Shown in pieces: positions 29,050 through 37,148 of a stretch of 39,889 bases of DNA. The position numbers and the translations under genes are program-made. Position 1 is the stretch's first letter. Every line of letters begins with the position of its first letter. Source of the DNA: Rufibacter ruber (GTDB taxonomy: Bacteria; Bacteroidota; Bacteroidia; Cytophagales; Hymenobacteraceae). Location: contig NZ_LRMM01000048.1 of assembly GCF_001647275.1 (NCBI RefSeq), positions 1 to 39,889 of the forward strand, given 5' to 3'. Below the pieces are notes generated by a model. It made no database searches and was not told where the DNA came from. It worked only from the letters and a program-made list of their open reading frames with translations.

Positions 29050-30875
29050 CTTTGTAGAATTAGTTTAGAGGTTCTTACTTGGGTTCCGTTGATTGCCTTG
29101 ACAAGGTACAAACCAGCAGGCAGATGTACCAAAGAAAGTTGCTGCCCCGCCCGTACCTGCTGCCAGACCTGCACGAGCTGCCCGGTTAAGGAATATACCT
29201 CCAGCCGCTCAGCCTTCTGCCCCACCTTGAGCCAGTCACTGGCAGGGTTAGGGAAAAGGAAAGGCGCCGCACTGGCAATTTCTTCTGCGGCAGAGGTTAT
29301 GGTACCGGCCATGACCGGCCTGATCATCAAGGCTCCCCCCAGGCCAGTCAGGGTTTCCCAGGAGGTGGTGGTGCCTCTGAGCAAAAGCATTTTCCCTTCT
29401 GCGTCTTCACTTAAATCAAACCCGATGTTGACGAAGGTGGCCCCCGCCGGTTGGCGGTAGCCCACGTAGAAGCGCCCCTGCACCGCTATGGGTTGCGTGA
29501 GCTCTATATCTAACCAGTTGTTGAACTGGTCTGCCGGGGGAACTGAAAACGGCTGCTCTACCAAAGGCTGGTCTGCTGGTCTCCCGTTTTGGTCTCCCCA
29601 GATACGCAGGTAAAGGGTTGTGCCGGGAGTATTGGCACCGGTAAAGAAAAGCCGCACCCGTTTCACCCGGTCGGGTTTAGTCAGGTCAAACTGATAGGCT
29701 ACATTCACTGCGCTGGAAGAGGGGAAGCTTAACGTCCCTTCGGCCGAGCCGTCATCATAGGCAAAATAATCATGCAGATCAGTTTGCCGGGTGAGCGTGT
29801 CATTGTAAAGCGTGTGCAGGAGCGGCTCTTTGGTGTTGAGGAAGAGCGTGGTCTGAACAGAAAACGGGGTGCTCTGGGTGCCTAAAAAAGCGGCAGAAGG
29901 TGCGCCGGCAATGGTTTGTTGTGCGTTCCCGGCTACGGGGGCGCTACCGCGAAGGAAGGTGTCTACAGCCCCTGTGGTCAGATTCCGGGCAAAGGCCCGC
30001 CAGCTGATGGCCGCCGGCACACCGCTGTAATTCACAAACTGGGCCCCCACCTGCTGCCGTAGCTCACCGCCCGCGTTGTCTGAGAAATGCCAGACGGGCA
30101 TGGCAGTGTAGCGGTTGAGCAAAGACGGCAGCTGGGAGGTGAAGGCTACATCTGCCACCTGCAGCTGGCCTTTTCTGCGGTTCTTGTCCAGAAACACATA
30201 ATCTACGTGCCATACATCCCGCAAACCGTTCTGGCCGCCGCCGCTCACCCACCTGAATTGAAAGCCGTCATACAGATACCGTCCTTCTTTCAGCGCCAGC
30301 ATCACCGGCGCAAAATCAGTGCTTCGGCCAGTGCCGCGCTGCTCCCACACCTGCTGCCAGATCCCGTTTTCCTCTTTGAACTCCAGCCGAAGGTAAAAGT
30401 TAGGTGCGCCAGAATAATTGGGGGCATCTAAAAGCCCGCCCGCCTGCCAGTAAAAGCTGAGGTAGACAGAATCCTGGGGCAGAAAACGGCCCAACTGCAA
30501 CGGCTTACTGGTGAGCGTGTCATTAGGCCCCACTGACGACAACCCGCCCCGGGCGACGCCATTGGCATCAAAGCCGTCAAAGGTGGCGGCAAAGACAGAA
30601 GGCGGTTTTTTGGCGTACCGGTCACTCACGTAAGCGCCCCCGCGGCCCAGCCACCGGGCCGGGTCAGGGCTGCCTTCCCCCTTCGCAAAGTCATCAAAAA
30701 AAGGAAGCCCCAGCGTATCACCGTCCGCGAGGGGAAGGGGATCTGCCGTGGGCTTCCTTTTGTGTGGCAACTGCCGGGCCCGGGAAGGGTCCTGGGTGAG
30801 AGGGGAAAAAACCTGGGCCTGGGCTGACCATCCCCAGCAAAGTGCTATAATAAAGAGTGTCAGCCGTTGGCGCAT
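29046..30875 (-). CDS. Exported protein with type IX secretion sorting domain
   Basis: 609-residue protein. A signal peptide (MRQRLTLFIIALCWGWSAQAQ) is followed by a large beta-rich region with two jelly-roll-like stretches (about 60-220 and 360-500). The roughly 75-residue C-terminal T9SS type A domain is clear: FLFPNPASDWLKV, LEVYSLTGQLV, LPAGLYLVKAI and the ending KLILQR. It is expected to cross the outer membrane by T9SS and be attached to the surface or released. I see no catalytic motif. It is co-transcribed with the PASTA gene upstream (10-base gap) and rhodanese downstream. Confidence 0.9.
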   Translation of the reverse strand: MRQRLTLFIIALCWGWSAQAQVFSPLTQDPSRARQLPHKRKPTADPLPLADGDTLGLPFFDDFAKGEGSPDPARWLGRGGAYVSDRYAKKPPSVFAATFDGFDANGVARGGLSSVGPNDTLTSKPLQLGRFLPQDSVYLSFYWQAGGLLDAPNYSGAPNFYLRLEFKEENGIWQQVWEQRGTGRSTDFAPVMLALKEGRYLYDGFQFRWVSGGGQNGLRDVWHVDYVFLDKNRRKGQLQVADVAFTSQLPSLLNRYTAMPVWHFSDNAGGELRQQVGAQFVNYSGVPAAISWRAFARNLTTGAVDTFLRGSAPVAGNAQQTIAGAPSAAFLGTQSTPFSVQTTLFLNTKEPLLHTLYNDTLTRQTDLHDYFAYDDGSAEGTLSFPSSSAVNVAYQFDLTKPDRVKRVRLFFTGANTPGTTLYLRIWGDQNGRPADQPLVEQPFSVPPADQFNNWLDIELTQPIAVQGRFYVGYRQPAGATFVNIGFDLSEDAEGKMLLLRGTTTSWETLTGLGGALMIRPVMAGTITSAAEEIASAAPFLFPNPASDWLKVGQKAERLEVYSLTGQLVQVWQQVRAGQQLSLVHLPAGLYLVKAINGTQVRTSKLILQR

Positions 30876-30885
30876 GAGGTTTGGT

Positions 30886-31674
30886 TTATTGTACTGGTGC
30901 TACCGGTTGCGGACCGGCCACCCAAAGGTCAATGAGTTCTCCCGCCCTGATCATGGCGCCTTCACCCGCCACCGGTCGTTGCTTTAATACGGTTCCATCG
31001 GCTTCGCCGTTGGGGGCACCCATGTAAATCACGGCCCCAATTTTAAGGCCCTGACCGGTCACCACCATGGTAGCCTCATCTATGGGCATTCCTACTAACG
31101 AAGGAACCTCCAGCTGCGTATTCCCCAGCCCGTCTCCCACCTCTAAATCTACACGTGACCCTTTAGCCACAGGATCTCCCGGCTGTATCTCCCGGCCGTT
31201 CACGTACTGCCGCAGCACTGAGTTCTGGGCCAGGTCTGGCACATATTTGATTTCGCCAAGATTCAGGTCATAGCTCTTCAGAATCATCTCAGCGTTCTGC
31301 ACCGAGCCGCCAATGAGCTTAGGCATCTTGATCAGCGGCGGGTTTTTCATGTTGATGCTCACGTAGATCTTGCGGCCCTGCTTCACCTTCTCCCCCGGCT
31401 TGGGATCCTGGGTGATGACCGTGAAGGGCGCCATGCCCTGCTGGTAGGTAGAGTCATTCACGTAGAAGTTCAGGTCTTTGTCGCCCAGGAAGTCTTCCAG
31501 TTCTTCTACGCTCATGCCGGTGATCTTGGGTACCGTGATGGTCTCGCCGTGGTTAGTGGTGCTGGGCAGGTACACAAAAAAGAACAGGAACATCAGGAGC
31601 AGCACAATGGCCAGCATGATGGCCAGGTGCTTAAACAAATCACCCGCGGTTTGGGCTTTCAGGAGCTTACTCAT
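30886..31674 (-). CDS. Membrane-anchored protein with three PASTA domains
   Basis: 262-residue protein with a cytoplasmic N-terminus, one TM helix (about 17-37) and three extracytoplasmic PASTA repeats at about 44-112, 113-185 and 187-255 (ITVPKITGMSVEELEDFL, IKMPKLIGGSVQNAEMIL, LEVPSLVGMPIDEATMVV). PASTA domains bind peptidoglycan fragments or beta-lactams in kinases and PBPs. No kinase or transpeptidase domain is present. It lies 7 bases after the tandem D-Ala-D-Ala ligase gene, which supports a cell-wall role. Confidence 0.92.
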   Translation of the reverse strand: MSKLLKAQTAGDLFKHLAIMLAIVLLLMFLFFFVYLPSTTNHGETITVPKITGMSVEELEDFLGDKDLNFYVNDSTYQQGMAPFTVITQDPKPGEKVKQGRKIYVSINMKNPPLIKMPKLIGGSVQNAEMILKSYDLNLGEIKYVPDLAQNSVLRQYVNGREIQPGDPVAKGSRVDLEVGDGLGNTQLEVPSLVGMPIDEATMVVTGQGLKIGAVIYMGAPNGEADGTVLKQRPVAGEGAMIRAGELIDLWVAGPQPVAPVQ

Positions 31675-31681
31675 CTACGTA

Positions 31682-34381
31682 TTATGAAATAACTTTTTTA
31701 GTGCGTTCCATACCGAATTGCAGAATGCGGTCTATGAAATCATAAGGTTTGTAGCCGTTGATGGCGGTCTGGTGGAAGATACAGGTGGCCGGGGTCATGC
31801 CGGGCAGCGAGTTCACCTCAATGATGATGGTCTCCACTTTGCCGTCTTCAAACACGCGCACAAAAGCGTCAATGCGGGCATAGCCTTCTATCCGGAGAAT
31901 TTCTGCCACCCGTTTCAAATCCTGCTTCACGTGGTCTGAGATGCGCTGGCGCTCCTCAGGGTCCCGGGCGTAGCGGGCCGGGGTGATGTTCTGCCCCTCC
32001 CCTGCCAGGAACTTCTCCTCCAGGCTCAGCACCTCCCCTTCGGCCAACGCCTCAGAGGCCTCAAATATTTCATAGTGGGTTTTACCGTCTGGCCCGTAGC
32101 TGGTGAGCAAACCGCCCGTAATCTCCAGAAAATGCCTGGCGCCTTCTTTGGAGATAAGGTTCTCAATGAGGAAATACCCCTTCAACGGTACTTCTTCCTT
32201 GAAGCTTAGTTTGAGCACCCGCGCCGGCGTCTCTGGTATCTCCACTGAATTTCTGAAGATCAGCTCTGCAAACGCCTCCAGTTCCTCCCGGGTCTTGATC
32301 TTCTTCACCGCAGAGGAGCAGCCGTCATCTGCCGGTTTGGCAATGAACGGGTACTTGAAATTCGCCTCTATGCGCCGGAAGAAAGCGTTACGGTCTTCTT
32401 GCCAGTCTTTTTTGAACGCCAGCATGTGCTCAGCCACGTGCACCCCGTTTTCCCGCAGGATCTTATTGGTCTCAAACTTATTGATGGTGATCTGAGAGCT
32501 TTGTATACCGGAGCCGTTGTACGGGATATGGAATTTCTCCAGCTCTGTCTGCAGCACCCCGTCTTCACCGGGGCGGCCGTGCAAGGCAATGAACACGGCG
32601 TCTACCAGGCTCCTCAGCTGCTCATACGGCAGGCGTTGCGGCTTCTGCAGGGAATTGCCCGCATACAGCTTGGTGATGCCCTGGGCCTCTTCTTTGATCT
32701 GCGCCAGCACTGGGTGGGTGGGAATGCCCGCTTCAGAGGCCTCAATCTTCTCCTTGATGTCATCAGCGTTGTCCTTCAGCATGATGTTGATAGGAATCTG
32801 GTACAGCTGGTGCGTGTGGTCATCTCCGGTCAGGAAGATAGGGATGGGCTCATACTTGGTAGACGACGCCAGTTTCTCATAGATGTTGCGGCCGCTCTCT
32901 ACTGAAATGTGACGCTCAGAGGAGTAACCGCCCATAATCACCCCTACCCGCAGTTTGTCATGGCGGTGGGCGCGCTCATCGGCCATGGCCGCATCTAGTT
33001 TTTTCAGGAGCGACATCAGGTGCGCGGTGTTCTTGCCAGATTTCACCCGCTCTGCCATAGAGGTTCTGATGATGTAGGTCAGGAACTGTGACGGGTTCAG
33101 GCCAATCTCAGCGGCCTGGTGGAAGAAGAACGAAGACGGCAGCATGCCGCTGGTGGTGTTGGGGTCGTTGAGGAAAATCTGGCCGGCCTCGGTGATAAAG
33201 CCATCCAGGCGGGCGTACACGTTAAAGCCCAGGCTGGTGTACAGGCGCTCACACTCCTGCCGTATCTGCTGGATCTGCTCAGTGGGCAAATCAATGGGTG
33301 TGATTTTGCGGCTAAGGCCAGGCAGGTATTTGGAGCGGTAGTCAAAGACCTCGCCGCCTTTTCTGATTTCGGTGGGCGGCAACGCTATGGGCTGCCCCTG
33401 CTGGTCCTGCACCACAATGCAGGAGAACTCACGGCCGTTGATAAAGGCCTCTATGAGCACCTGCGTCTCGCTCTCCACACTGGTGAGGGTGAGCGTTTCC
33501 GGGCCGTTTTCGCCAAAACTGGCCGAAAGTAGCGTGAGCAGTTCTTCAGGGGCATACACCAGTTCGCCCGTCTGGGTCTGTACCGGCAAGCCGATGCCCT
33601 CCCGGATATCAGTGAGCGTCTTGACAAAGTTCAGCTGCTGCGCGGGGCTCTTGCTGTTCCACTCGTCCCGCTGCAGGGTGATGGAGAACAGGCTGCGCGC
33701 CACCGCCTCCTCAAACAGCTGGAGGTCTTTTTCCTTGATGATGGACACGCCAATGGATGAGCCCTGGTGCGGCGCTTTCAACACCAGCGGCAACCCCAGG
33801 TCTGCCACTAACCCGTCTAGCAAGGCGGTGCGGTCCTGGGAGTGGTGCCACTCCTGCGAGCTCAGAATACGGTAGTCCGGTGTAGCAAACCCGTGCTGCT
33901 GGAGCAAGGCCTTCTGCGCTATCTTGTCAATGCCTATGGCCGAAGGCAAAATACCAGAACCGGAATACGGAATGCCGTACCATTCCAGCAAGCCCTGGAT
34001 GCTGCCATCTTCGCCGTACGGGCCGTGCAGGGTCAAAAAGGCGAAGTCGAAGAGCTGCCGGAACTGGTGCGGGAAGATGCGCTGGCCCACTTTGGCGGCT
34101 ATTTCCTCCAGCTCCTGCTCGCTCAGCTGCCCCAGCGACTCCAGGTACATCTGCAGCCCATGCTCTGTAGGCGGCACAACCTCTACCGGCGGGTAAAAAT
34201 CCCGGATGGTGCCTTTGTAGATGTAGTGCCAGTCCAGCAGAATGAAGTTCCCCAGGCTGTCAGCGAACACCGGTACGGCCTCAAACAGGGATTTATCTAA
34301 ATTATCGAAGACGGTTCGGCCACCGGCGAAAGAGATTTCGCGCTCCCGGGATGGCCCACCGAAGATGATTCCAATTTTCAT
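31682..34381 (-). CDS. ddl: Tandem-fused D-alanine--D-alanine ligase
   Basis: 899 residues, about twice the usual length, because two complete ligase modules are fused (about 1-440 and 476-899). Both start with a GIIFGGPSREREIS- or GVIMGGYSSERHIS-type N-terminus and have LHGPYGEDGSIQ / LHGRPGEDGVLQ. Both have an ATP-grasp end: FLNDPNTTSGMLPSS in the first, IEVNSLPGMTPAT in the second. The first module carries Asp where the usual metal-binding Glu of E-x-N stands, so the modules may differ in activity. The enzyme makes the D-Ala-D-Ala dipeptide for peptidoglycan. It is the first gene of an operon with PASTA, T9SS cargo and rhodanese genes. Confidence 0.93.
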   Translation of the reverse strand: MKIGIIFGGPSREREISFAGGRTVFDNLDKSLFEAVPVFADSLGNFILLDWHYIYKGTIRDFYPPVEVVPPTEHGLQMYLESLGQLSEQELEEIAAKVGQRIFPHQFRQLFDFAFLTLHGPYGEDGSIQGLLEWYGIPYSGSGILPSAIGIDKIAQKALLQQHGFATPDYRILSSQEWHHSQDRTALLDGLVADLGLPLVLKAPHQGSSIGVSIIKEKDLQLFEEAVARSLFSITLQRDEWNSKSPAQQLNFVKTLTDIREGIGLPVQTQTGELVYAPEELLTLLSASFGENGPETLTLTSVESETQVLIEAFINGREFSCIVVQDQQGQPIALPPTEIRKGGEVFDYRSKYLPGLSRKITPIDLPTEQIQQIRQECERLYTSLGFNVYARLDGFITEAGQIFLNDPNTTSGMLPSSFFFHQAAEIGLNPSQFLTYIIRTSMAERVKSGKNTAHLMSLLKKLDAAMADERAHRHDKLRVGVIMGGYSSERHISVESGRNIYEKLASSTKYEPIPIFLTGDDHTHQLYQIPINIMLKDNADDIKEKIEASEAGIPTHPVLAQIKEEAQGITKLYAGNSLQKPQRLPYEQLRSLVDAVFIALHGRPGEDGVLQTELEKFHIPYNGSGIQSSQITINKFETNKILRENGVHVAEHMLAFKKDWQEDRNAFFRRIEANFKYPFIAKPADDGCSSAVKKIKTREELEAFAELIFRNSVEIPETPARVLKLSFKEEVPLKGYFLIENLISKEGARHFLEITGGLLTSYGPDGKTHYEIFEASEALAEGEVLSLEEKFLAGEGQNITPARYARDPEERQRISDHVKQDLKRVAEILRIEGYARIDAFVRVFEDGKVETIIIEVNSLPGMTPATCIFHQTAINGYKPYDFIDRILQFGMERTKKVIS

Positions 34382-34475
34382 TAGGGCAAAGATACTGGTT
34401 TTTGCTTGTTCAGCGCTAGTGGTTCAACGCGGTTCTTTCTACTAGCTTCTCACAAGCGAAAGTACCCGTTCAAAA

Positions 34476-34517
34476 CCCGTTTTGGAGCTGTTTTCAGAAA
34501 AATAGCGCCAAAACGGG
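34476..34517. repeat. Intergenic palindrome family, copy 18
   Basis: CCCGTTTTGG / CCAAAACGGG outside and AGCTGTTTT/AAAATAGCG inside. It lies upstream of ddl, where it cannot be the ddl terminator. Confidence 0.82.
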
Positions 34518-34532
34518 AATCAGCCGCCCCTG

Positions 34533-34570
34533 CCGTAGCCGTAATTTATCCGGATAACTTACGGCTACGG
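34533..34570. repeat. 38-bp near-perfect palindrome
   Basis: CCGTAGCCGTAA (34533-34544) and TTACGGCTACGG (34559-34570) flank TTATCCGGATAA (34546-34557). Only one base pair is mismatched over the whole element. It is different in sequence from the other palindrome family. Confidence 0.8.
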
Positions 34571-34741
34571 TCCCCTCCCCTGCATTTTCCTGCCCCCGCA
34601 GTCATAGGAATTGGAAGGGGAAAGTGCTTAAAATTAGTCTGAGGAGTAGTTTTTTCTTGAACTTGCAGAAGTTGCGCGTATTCTGTACCTTGATGCTGGA
34701 TACCCGCCACAGACGCAACGAAGGCGGAAACGGTCAATCTT

Positions 34742-34791
34742 CGCCTATAGTGGTAATAAACGTAATAGGTACGGTTATACGGTAGTTGGGT
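34742..34791 (+). repeat. Degenerate attC-like (or attI-like) site at the left end of the array
   Basis: It ends in the core GTTGGGT (34785-34791). Before it, CGCCTATAGTGGTAATAAACGT resembles the left arm of the other sites (CGCCTAACATTGCATAAACGG). The arms GTAATAAACGTA and TACGGTTATAC can pair, but the central GGCCGACGGCC block is missing. It is best read as a shortened attC, less likely a primary attI site. Confidence 0.55.
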
Positions 34792-34815
34792 GTAAGTTAA
34801 ATTAATAAACCGCAG

Positions 34816-35424
34816 ATGACTTTCAAGTATTTTGACCGACCAGACAAGTTCACGAGTTTAAAGGAGGAAGAAACAATCTGCGATTTCTGCAAACAGGAGA
34901 AAATATGTTTCAGCGGAGAATCCTTCAGAGGAAGCGCCGATTTTAACTCGATTTGCCCTGAATGCCTAAAAGCAGGAAAGCTGCTCGGCTCAGATTCCTA
35001 CTCCTGCAATGGCGACATCAAAGAGTTAAAGCGACAAATTAAGGCACTCCAACCGTCTCTGTCAGACCAGGAAGTGGAACAGCTTGCACAAGAAAAAACA
35101 GAGGAGCTAGAGAGAACCACACCTCACCTTGTCACGTGGCAGGATTGGTTCTGGCCATGCGCGGACGGCGATTACTGCCAATTCATAGGATTTGGTTCAA
35201 AGCCCCTCTACAAGCAGTTAGCAAAAGAAAAAATGGAGAAAGACTTCTTTATGGATTCTATCTACTACGACTTACGAGATTCCGACTTGGATTACCTTTG
35301 GGAAGACGTTTTGCCAGAAAAGGAAATCAAAGATTATGAAGCCAGCAATGATTATGGCGCACTTTTTTACGTGTTCAAAAGCCTTGAATCAGATAAGGTT
35401 GTAACCATCTGGGACTGTAACTAA
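34816..35424 (+). CDS. Cassette 1: CbrC-family (UPF0167) protein
   Basis: 202-residue protein of the CbrC/UPF0167 family, named after an E. coli protein linked to colicin E2 tolerance. The start TFKYFDRPDKFTSLKEEETICDFCKQEKICFSGE and the following SICPECLKAGK show a CxxC...CxxC probable zinc site. The rest matches the family layout: a coiled helix at about 68-100, then TWQDWFWPCADGDYCQFIG. It starts 30 bases after the cassette boundary and ends 16 bases before the attC, typical tight packing. It is the only cassette gene here with a recognisable family. A protective role against bacteriocins or stress is inference. Confidence 0.85.
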   Translation: MTFKYFDRPDKFTSLKEEETICDFCKQEKICFSGESFRGSADFNSICPECLKAGKLLGSDSYSCNGDIKELKRQIKALQPSLSDQEVEQLAQEKTEELERTTPHLVTWQDWFWPCADGDYCQFIGFGSKPLYKQLAKEKMEKDFFMDSIYYDLRDSDLDYLWEDVLPEKEIKDYEASNDYGALFYVFKSLESDKVVTIWDCN

Positions 35425-35439
35425 GATAAGAAAACCTAC

Positions 35440-35508
35440 ACCCAACATTGTGTAAACGTCAGCCTTCGGCCGACGGCCTTGGCCGTCGTTTACACGAGGC
35501 CGTTATGT
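35440..35508 (+). repeat. attC site 1 (end of cassette 1)
   Basis: R'' ACCCAAC (35440-35446) matches the cassette-1 start GTTGGGT. Arms GTGTAAACG / CGTTTACAC, central GGCCGACGGCC and R' GTTATGT (35502-35508). Confidence 0.87.
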
Positions 35509-35705
35509 GCAAGTCTAAAGATGAAACATTTCGGTCAGGGCTGCCAACCCTTGTCTTTAAAGCATAACACAAACTAAAAAGAATAAAGACGGCAGAATAT
35601 TAAACTGAACAGATTACTTGAAAAGTTATTTTTTAATAATCAAAGCTTTATCAATTGGCTAAACAAATTGATAAAAAATTAACCTTTAAACTAAAGTTAT
35701 TAAAA

Positions 35706-36062
35706 ATGAAAAGAATTATAGTGCTTATAATTTTTGGTTTTATTACTATCAAAGGCTTTTCTCAAAACATTTCAAATGTTAAAGCAGAAGAAAGCCATTT
35801 ATATGTTTACGATGGTAATGGGCGAAAAGTCAATGACTTCTACTGCACAGGAAGAATGTTTGGATTCTCCTCTCTTATTATTGGTTCGGTAGGAGACAAA
35901 AATCACGTTTATGTATATAATGCAGAAGGTAGAAAGTTGAGTGATTTTTATGTTACTGGAACACCAGTCAATGTTTCTGGTGACCAAATAATAAGCAAAA
36001 GTGGAAACCATGTGTTCGTGTATAATAAAGAAGGCAGGAAAATAAACGATTACTTCGAATAG
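35706..36062 (+). CDS. Cassette 2, gene 1: exported protein with three YVY-GRK repeats
   Basis: 118-residue protein from ATG 35706 (the frame is open from 35655, but the second Met starts a good signal peptide MKRIIVLIIFGFITIKGFSQ). The mature part has three repeats of about 30 residues: HLYVYDGNGRKVNDFY, HVYVYNAEGRKLSDFY and HVFVYNKEGRKINDYF. They look like single blades or strands of a small beta structure. It is AT-rich, unlike the chromosome. Function unknown; it is presumably secreted or in the cell envelope. A hairpin terminator follows at once. Confidence 0.72.
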   Translation: MKRIIVLIIFGFITIKGFSQNISNVKAEESHLYVYDGNGRKVNDFYCTGRMFGFSSLIIGSVGDKNHVYVYNAEGRKLSDFYVTGTPVNVSGDQIISKSGNHVFVYNKEGRKINDYFE

Positions 36063-36066
36063 AAAA

Positions 36067-36106
36067 AAATACCCTGTTGTTTTAAAACAAACGACAGGGT
36101 ATTTGC
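36067..36106 (+). terminator. Terminator inside cassette 2
   Basis: AAATACCCTG (36067-36076) / CAGGGTATTT (36095-36104) with a pairing AT-rich interior. It begins 4 bases past the stop at 36062 and separates the two cassette-2 genes, so the second may need its own promoter. Confidence 0.78.
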
Positions 36107-36127
36107 TATAATAAAAAAAATAATTAT

Positions 36128-36388
36128 ATGAAACACCTATTCCTTTTTGTTACACAGTACTTAGGATATCAAAATTTTCAAGGCAAAGTAAGAGCTCAAA
36201 GCCAAAACTTAAATATTCAATATTTAAATGATGACCCAATTCATGTTGAAATTTCTAATGTAATTAATAATCAGCAAGGTTTAATTGGTAAAGTAGTACA
36301 TATTGTTATAACATCTGAAAATCCTGTAAAAGGAAATCTTGAGGGATATATTACTGAAGAAGCTGAAATTATTCAATTTACACAGTAA
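36128..36388 (+). CDS. Cassette 2, gene 2: small hypothetical protein
   Basis: 86 residues, starting MKHLFLFVTQYLGYQNFQGKVRAQSQNLNIQYLNDDPIHV. The first 12 residues are hydrophobic but too short for a clear signal. The rest is beta-rich (VEISNVINN, KVVHIVITSENPVKG). The stop is 20 bases before the attC R'' box. No family was recognised. Codon use is AT-rich like its neighbour. Confidence 0.55.
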   Translation: MKHLFLFVTQYLGYQNFQGKVRAQSQNLNIQYLNDDPIHVEISNVINNQQGLIGKVVHIVITSENPVKGNLEGYITEEAEIIQFTQ

Positions 36389-36408
36389 ATGGTTTAAAAA
36401 GACCTAGC

Positions 36409-36475
36409 ACATAACAATGTATAAACGGCAGTGTCGGCCGATGGCCTCCACCGCCGTTTATACTAACCGTTAGCT
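36409..36475 (+). repeat. attC site 2 (end of cassette 2)
   Basis: R'' ACATAAC (36409-36415) matches the cassette-2 start GTTATGT. Perfect arms GTATAAACGGC / GCCGTTTATAC, central GGCCGATGGCC and R' GTTAGCT (36469-36475). Confidence 0.88.
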
Positions 36476-36713
36476 GTTATTGTAAACATGGCTCCTGCAT
36501 CAGCATTCAGTGAAAAGAAAAAAAGCAAGAGCAAGCGCTGAAGCCAAATTCTGGCAAGAAATCGCAGAAAAGAACTGCAAAAGTTTTAAATTACTCCAGC
36601 AAAAGAGAGCAGACGTACCGCGACTTTTACCGCAAAAAGTAGCAGAAGTAGCAAAAGTGGGAACGGACGCAAAATGCGTGCTCAGCAATGCGTGCAAGCC
36701 GACGGCTAAAAAT

Positions 36714-36754
36714 GCGTTTTCGGCCTGATTTCCGGAAAACAGGCCAAAAAGGGA
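36714..36754. repeat. Palindrome family, copy 19 (inside cassette 3)
   Basis: GCGTTTTCGGCCTGATTTCC / GGAAAACAGGCCAAAAAGGGAC; pairing is partly lost. It occupies the same place as copies 21, 23 and 24 in cassettes 4, 5 and 8. Confidence 0.68.
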
Positions 36755-36785
36755 CGGATAAAGAATTTGTCTTATGCTCCGGTTT

Positions 36786-36823
36786 TGCGATTTCGGGCTA
36801 CTTTTCTGGAAGTTGGCCAAAAA
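36786..36823. repeat. Palindrome family, copy 20 (inside cassette 3, degenerate)
   Basis: CGATTTCGGGCTACTTTTCTGGAAGTTGGCCAAAAAC region; recognisable by GGGCTACTTTTCTG, as in copy 9, but the arms are poorly matched. Confidence 0.45.
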
Positions 36824-36865
36824 CAAAAAAGCAAAAAGTAGCAGTCAGCGCAAGAAACAACACAC

Positions 36866-36931
36866 AGCTAACAAGAGCTAAACGGCATCTCGGCCGACGG
36901 CCATCGCCGCCGCTTAGCCTAACCGTTGTGC
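36866..36931 (+). repeat. attC site 3 (end of cassette 3)
   Basis: R'' AGCTAAC (36866-36872) matches the cassette-3 start GTTAGCT. Arms GCTAAACGGC / GCCGCTTAGC with one mismatch, central GGCCGACGGCC and R' GTTGTGC (36925-36931). Confidence 0.87.
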
Positions 36932-37148
36932 GTAAGTGAAAGAACTTTTTACCAGCTGGAACGGCAGAAAAAATTATCAGCAAGAGTAGCAGAAGCAAAA
37001 GAAAATCAGCAGGTTTTTAGATTAGCTTAGCAAAAGAAATGGAGAGCTGCCCGACTTCGACCGACTGATGTTTCAGAAGAGGAATTTGACGTTGCGTTTG
37101 AGCAAAAAGAATTGACGTAGAATGCTTGCAGAACCGACCGATGCAGAA

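Larger units (their letters stand above)
34382..34741. other. Interval between ddl and the cassette array
   Basis: No gene and, notably, no integrase gene. It holds palindrome copy 18, a 38-bp near-perfect palindrome (34533-34570) and about 170 bp without recognised features up to the first cassette boundary. Confidence 0.7.
36470..36925 (+). mobile_element. Cassette 3: probably non-coding
   Basis: 456 nt. A 72-codon frame starting with GTG (36510-36728; VKRKKARASAEAKFWQEIAEK) is open. It has low-complexity composition and runs into palindrome copy 19, so I do not call it a gene with confidence. Cassette 5 has a related start, V-x-RKK-x-KA-x-x-E-x-x-FWxxI (37391-37462), that ends after 23 residues. 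Blocks such as AGCAGACGTACC and CGACTTTTACCG are shared with cassettes 5 and 8. Palindromes 19 and 20 lie in its second half. Confidence 0.7.

Noticed and set aside
36500-36826. 108-codon minus-strand open frame in cassette 3
   Set aside because: It runs through two palindrome copies, whose translation gives the repeated FGLFSGNQ-like peptide. That peptide appears wherever the repeat is read in this frame.
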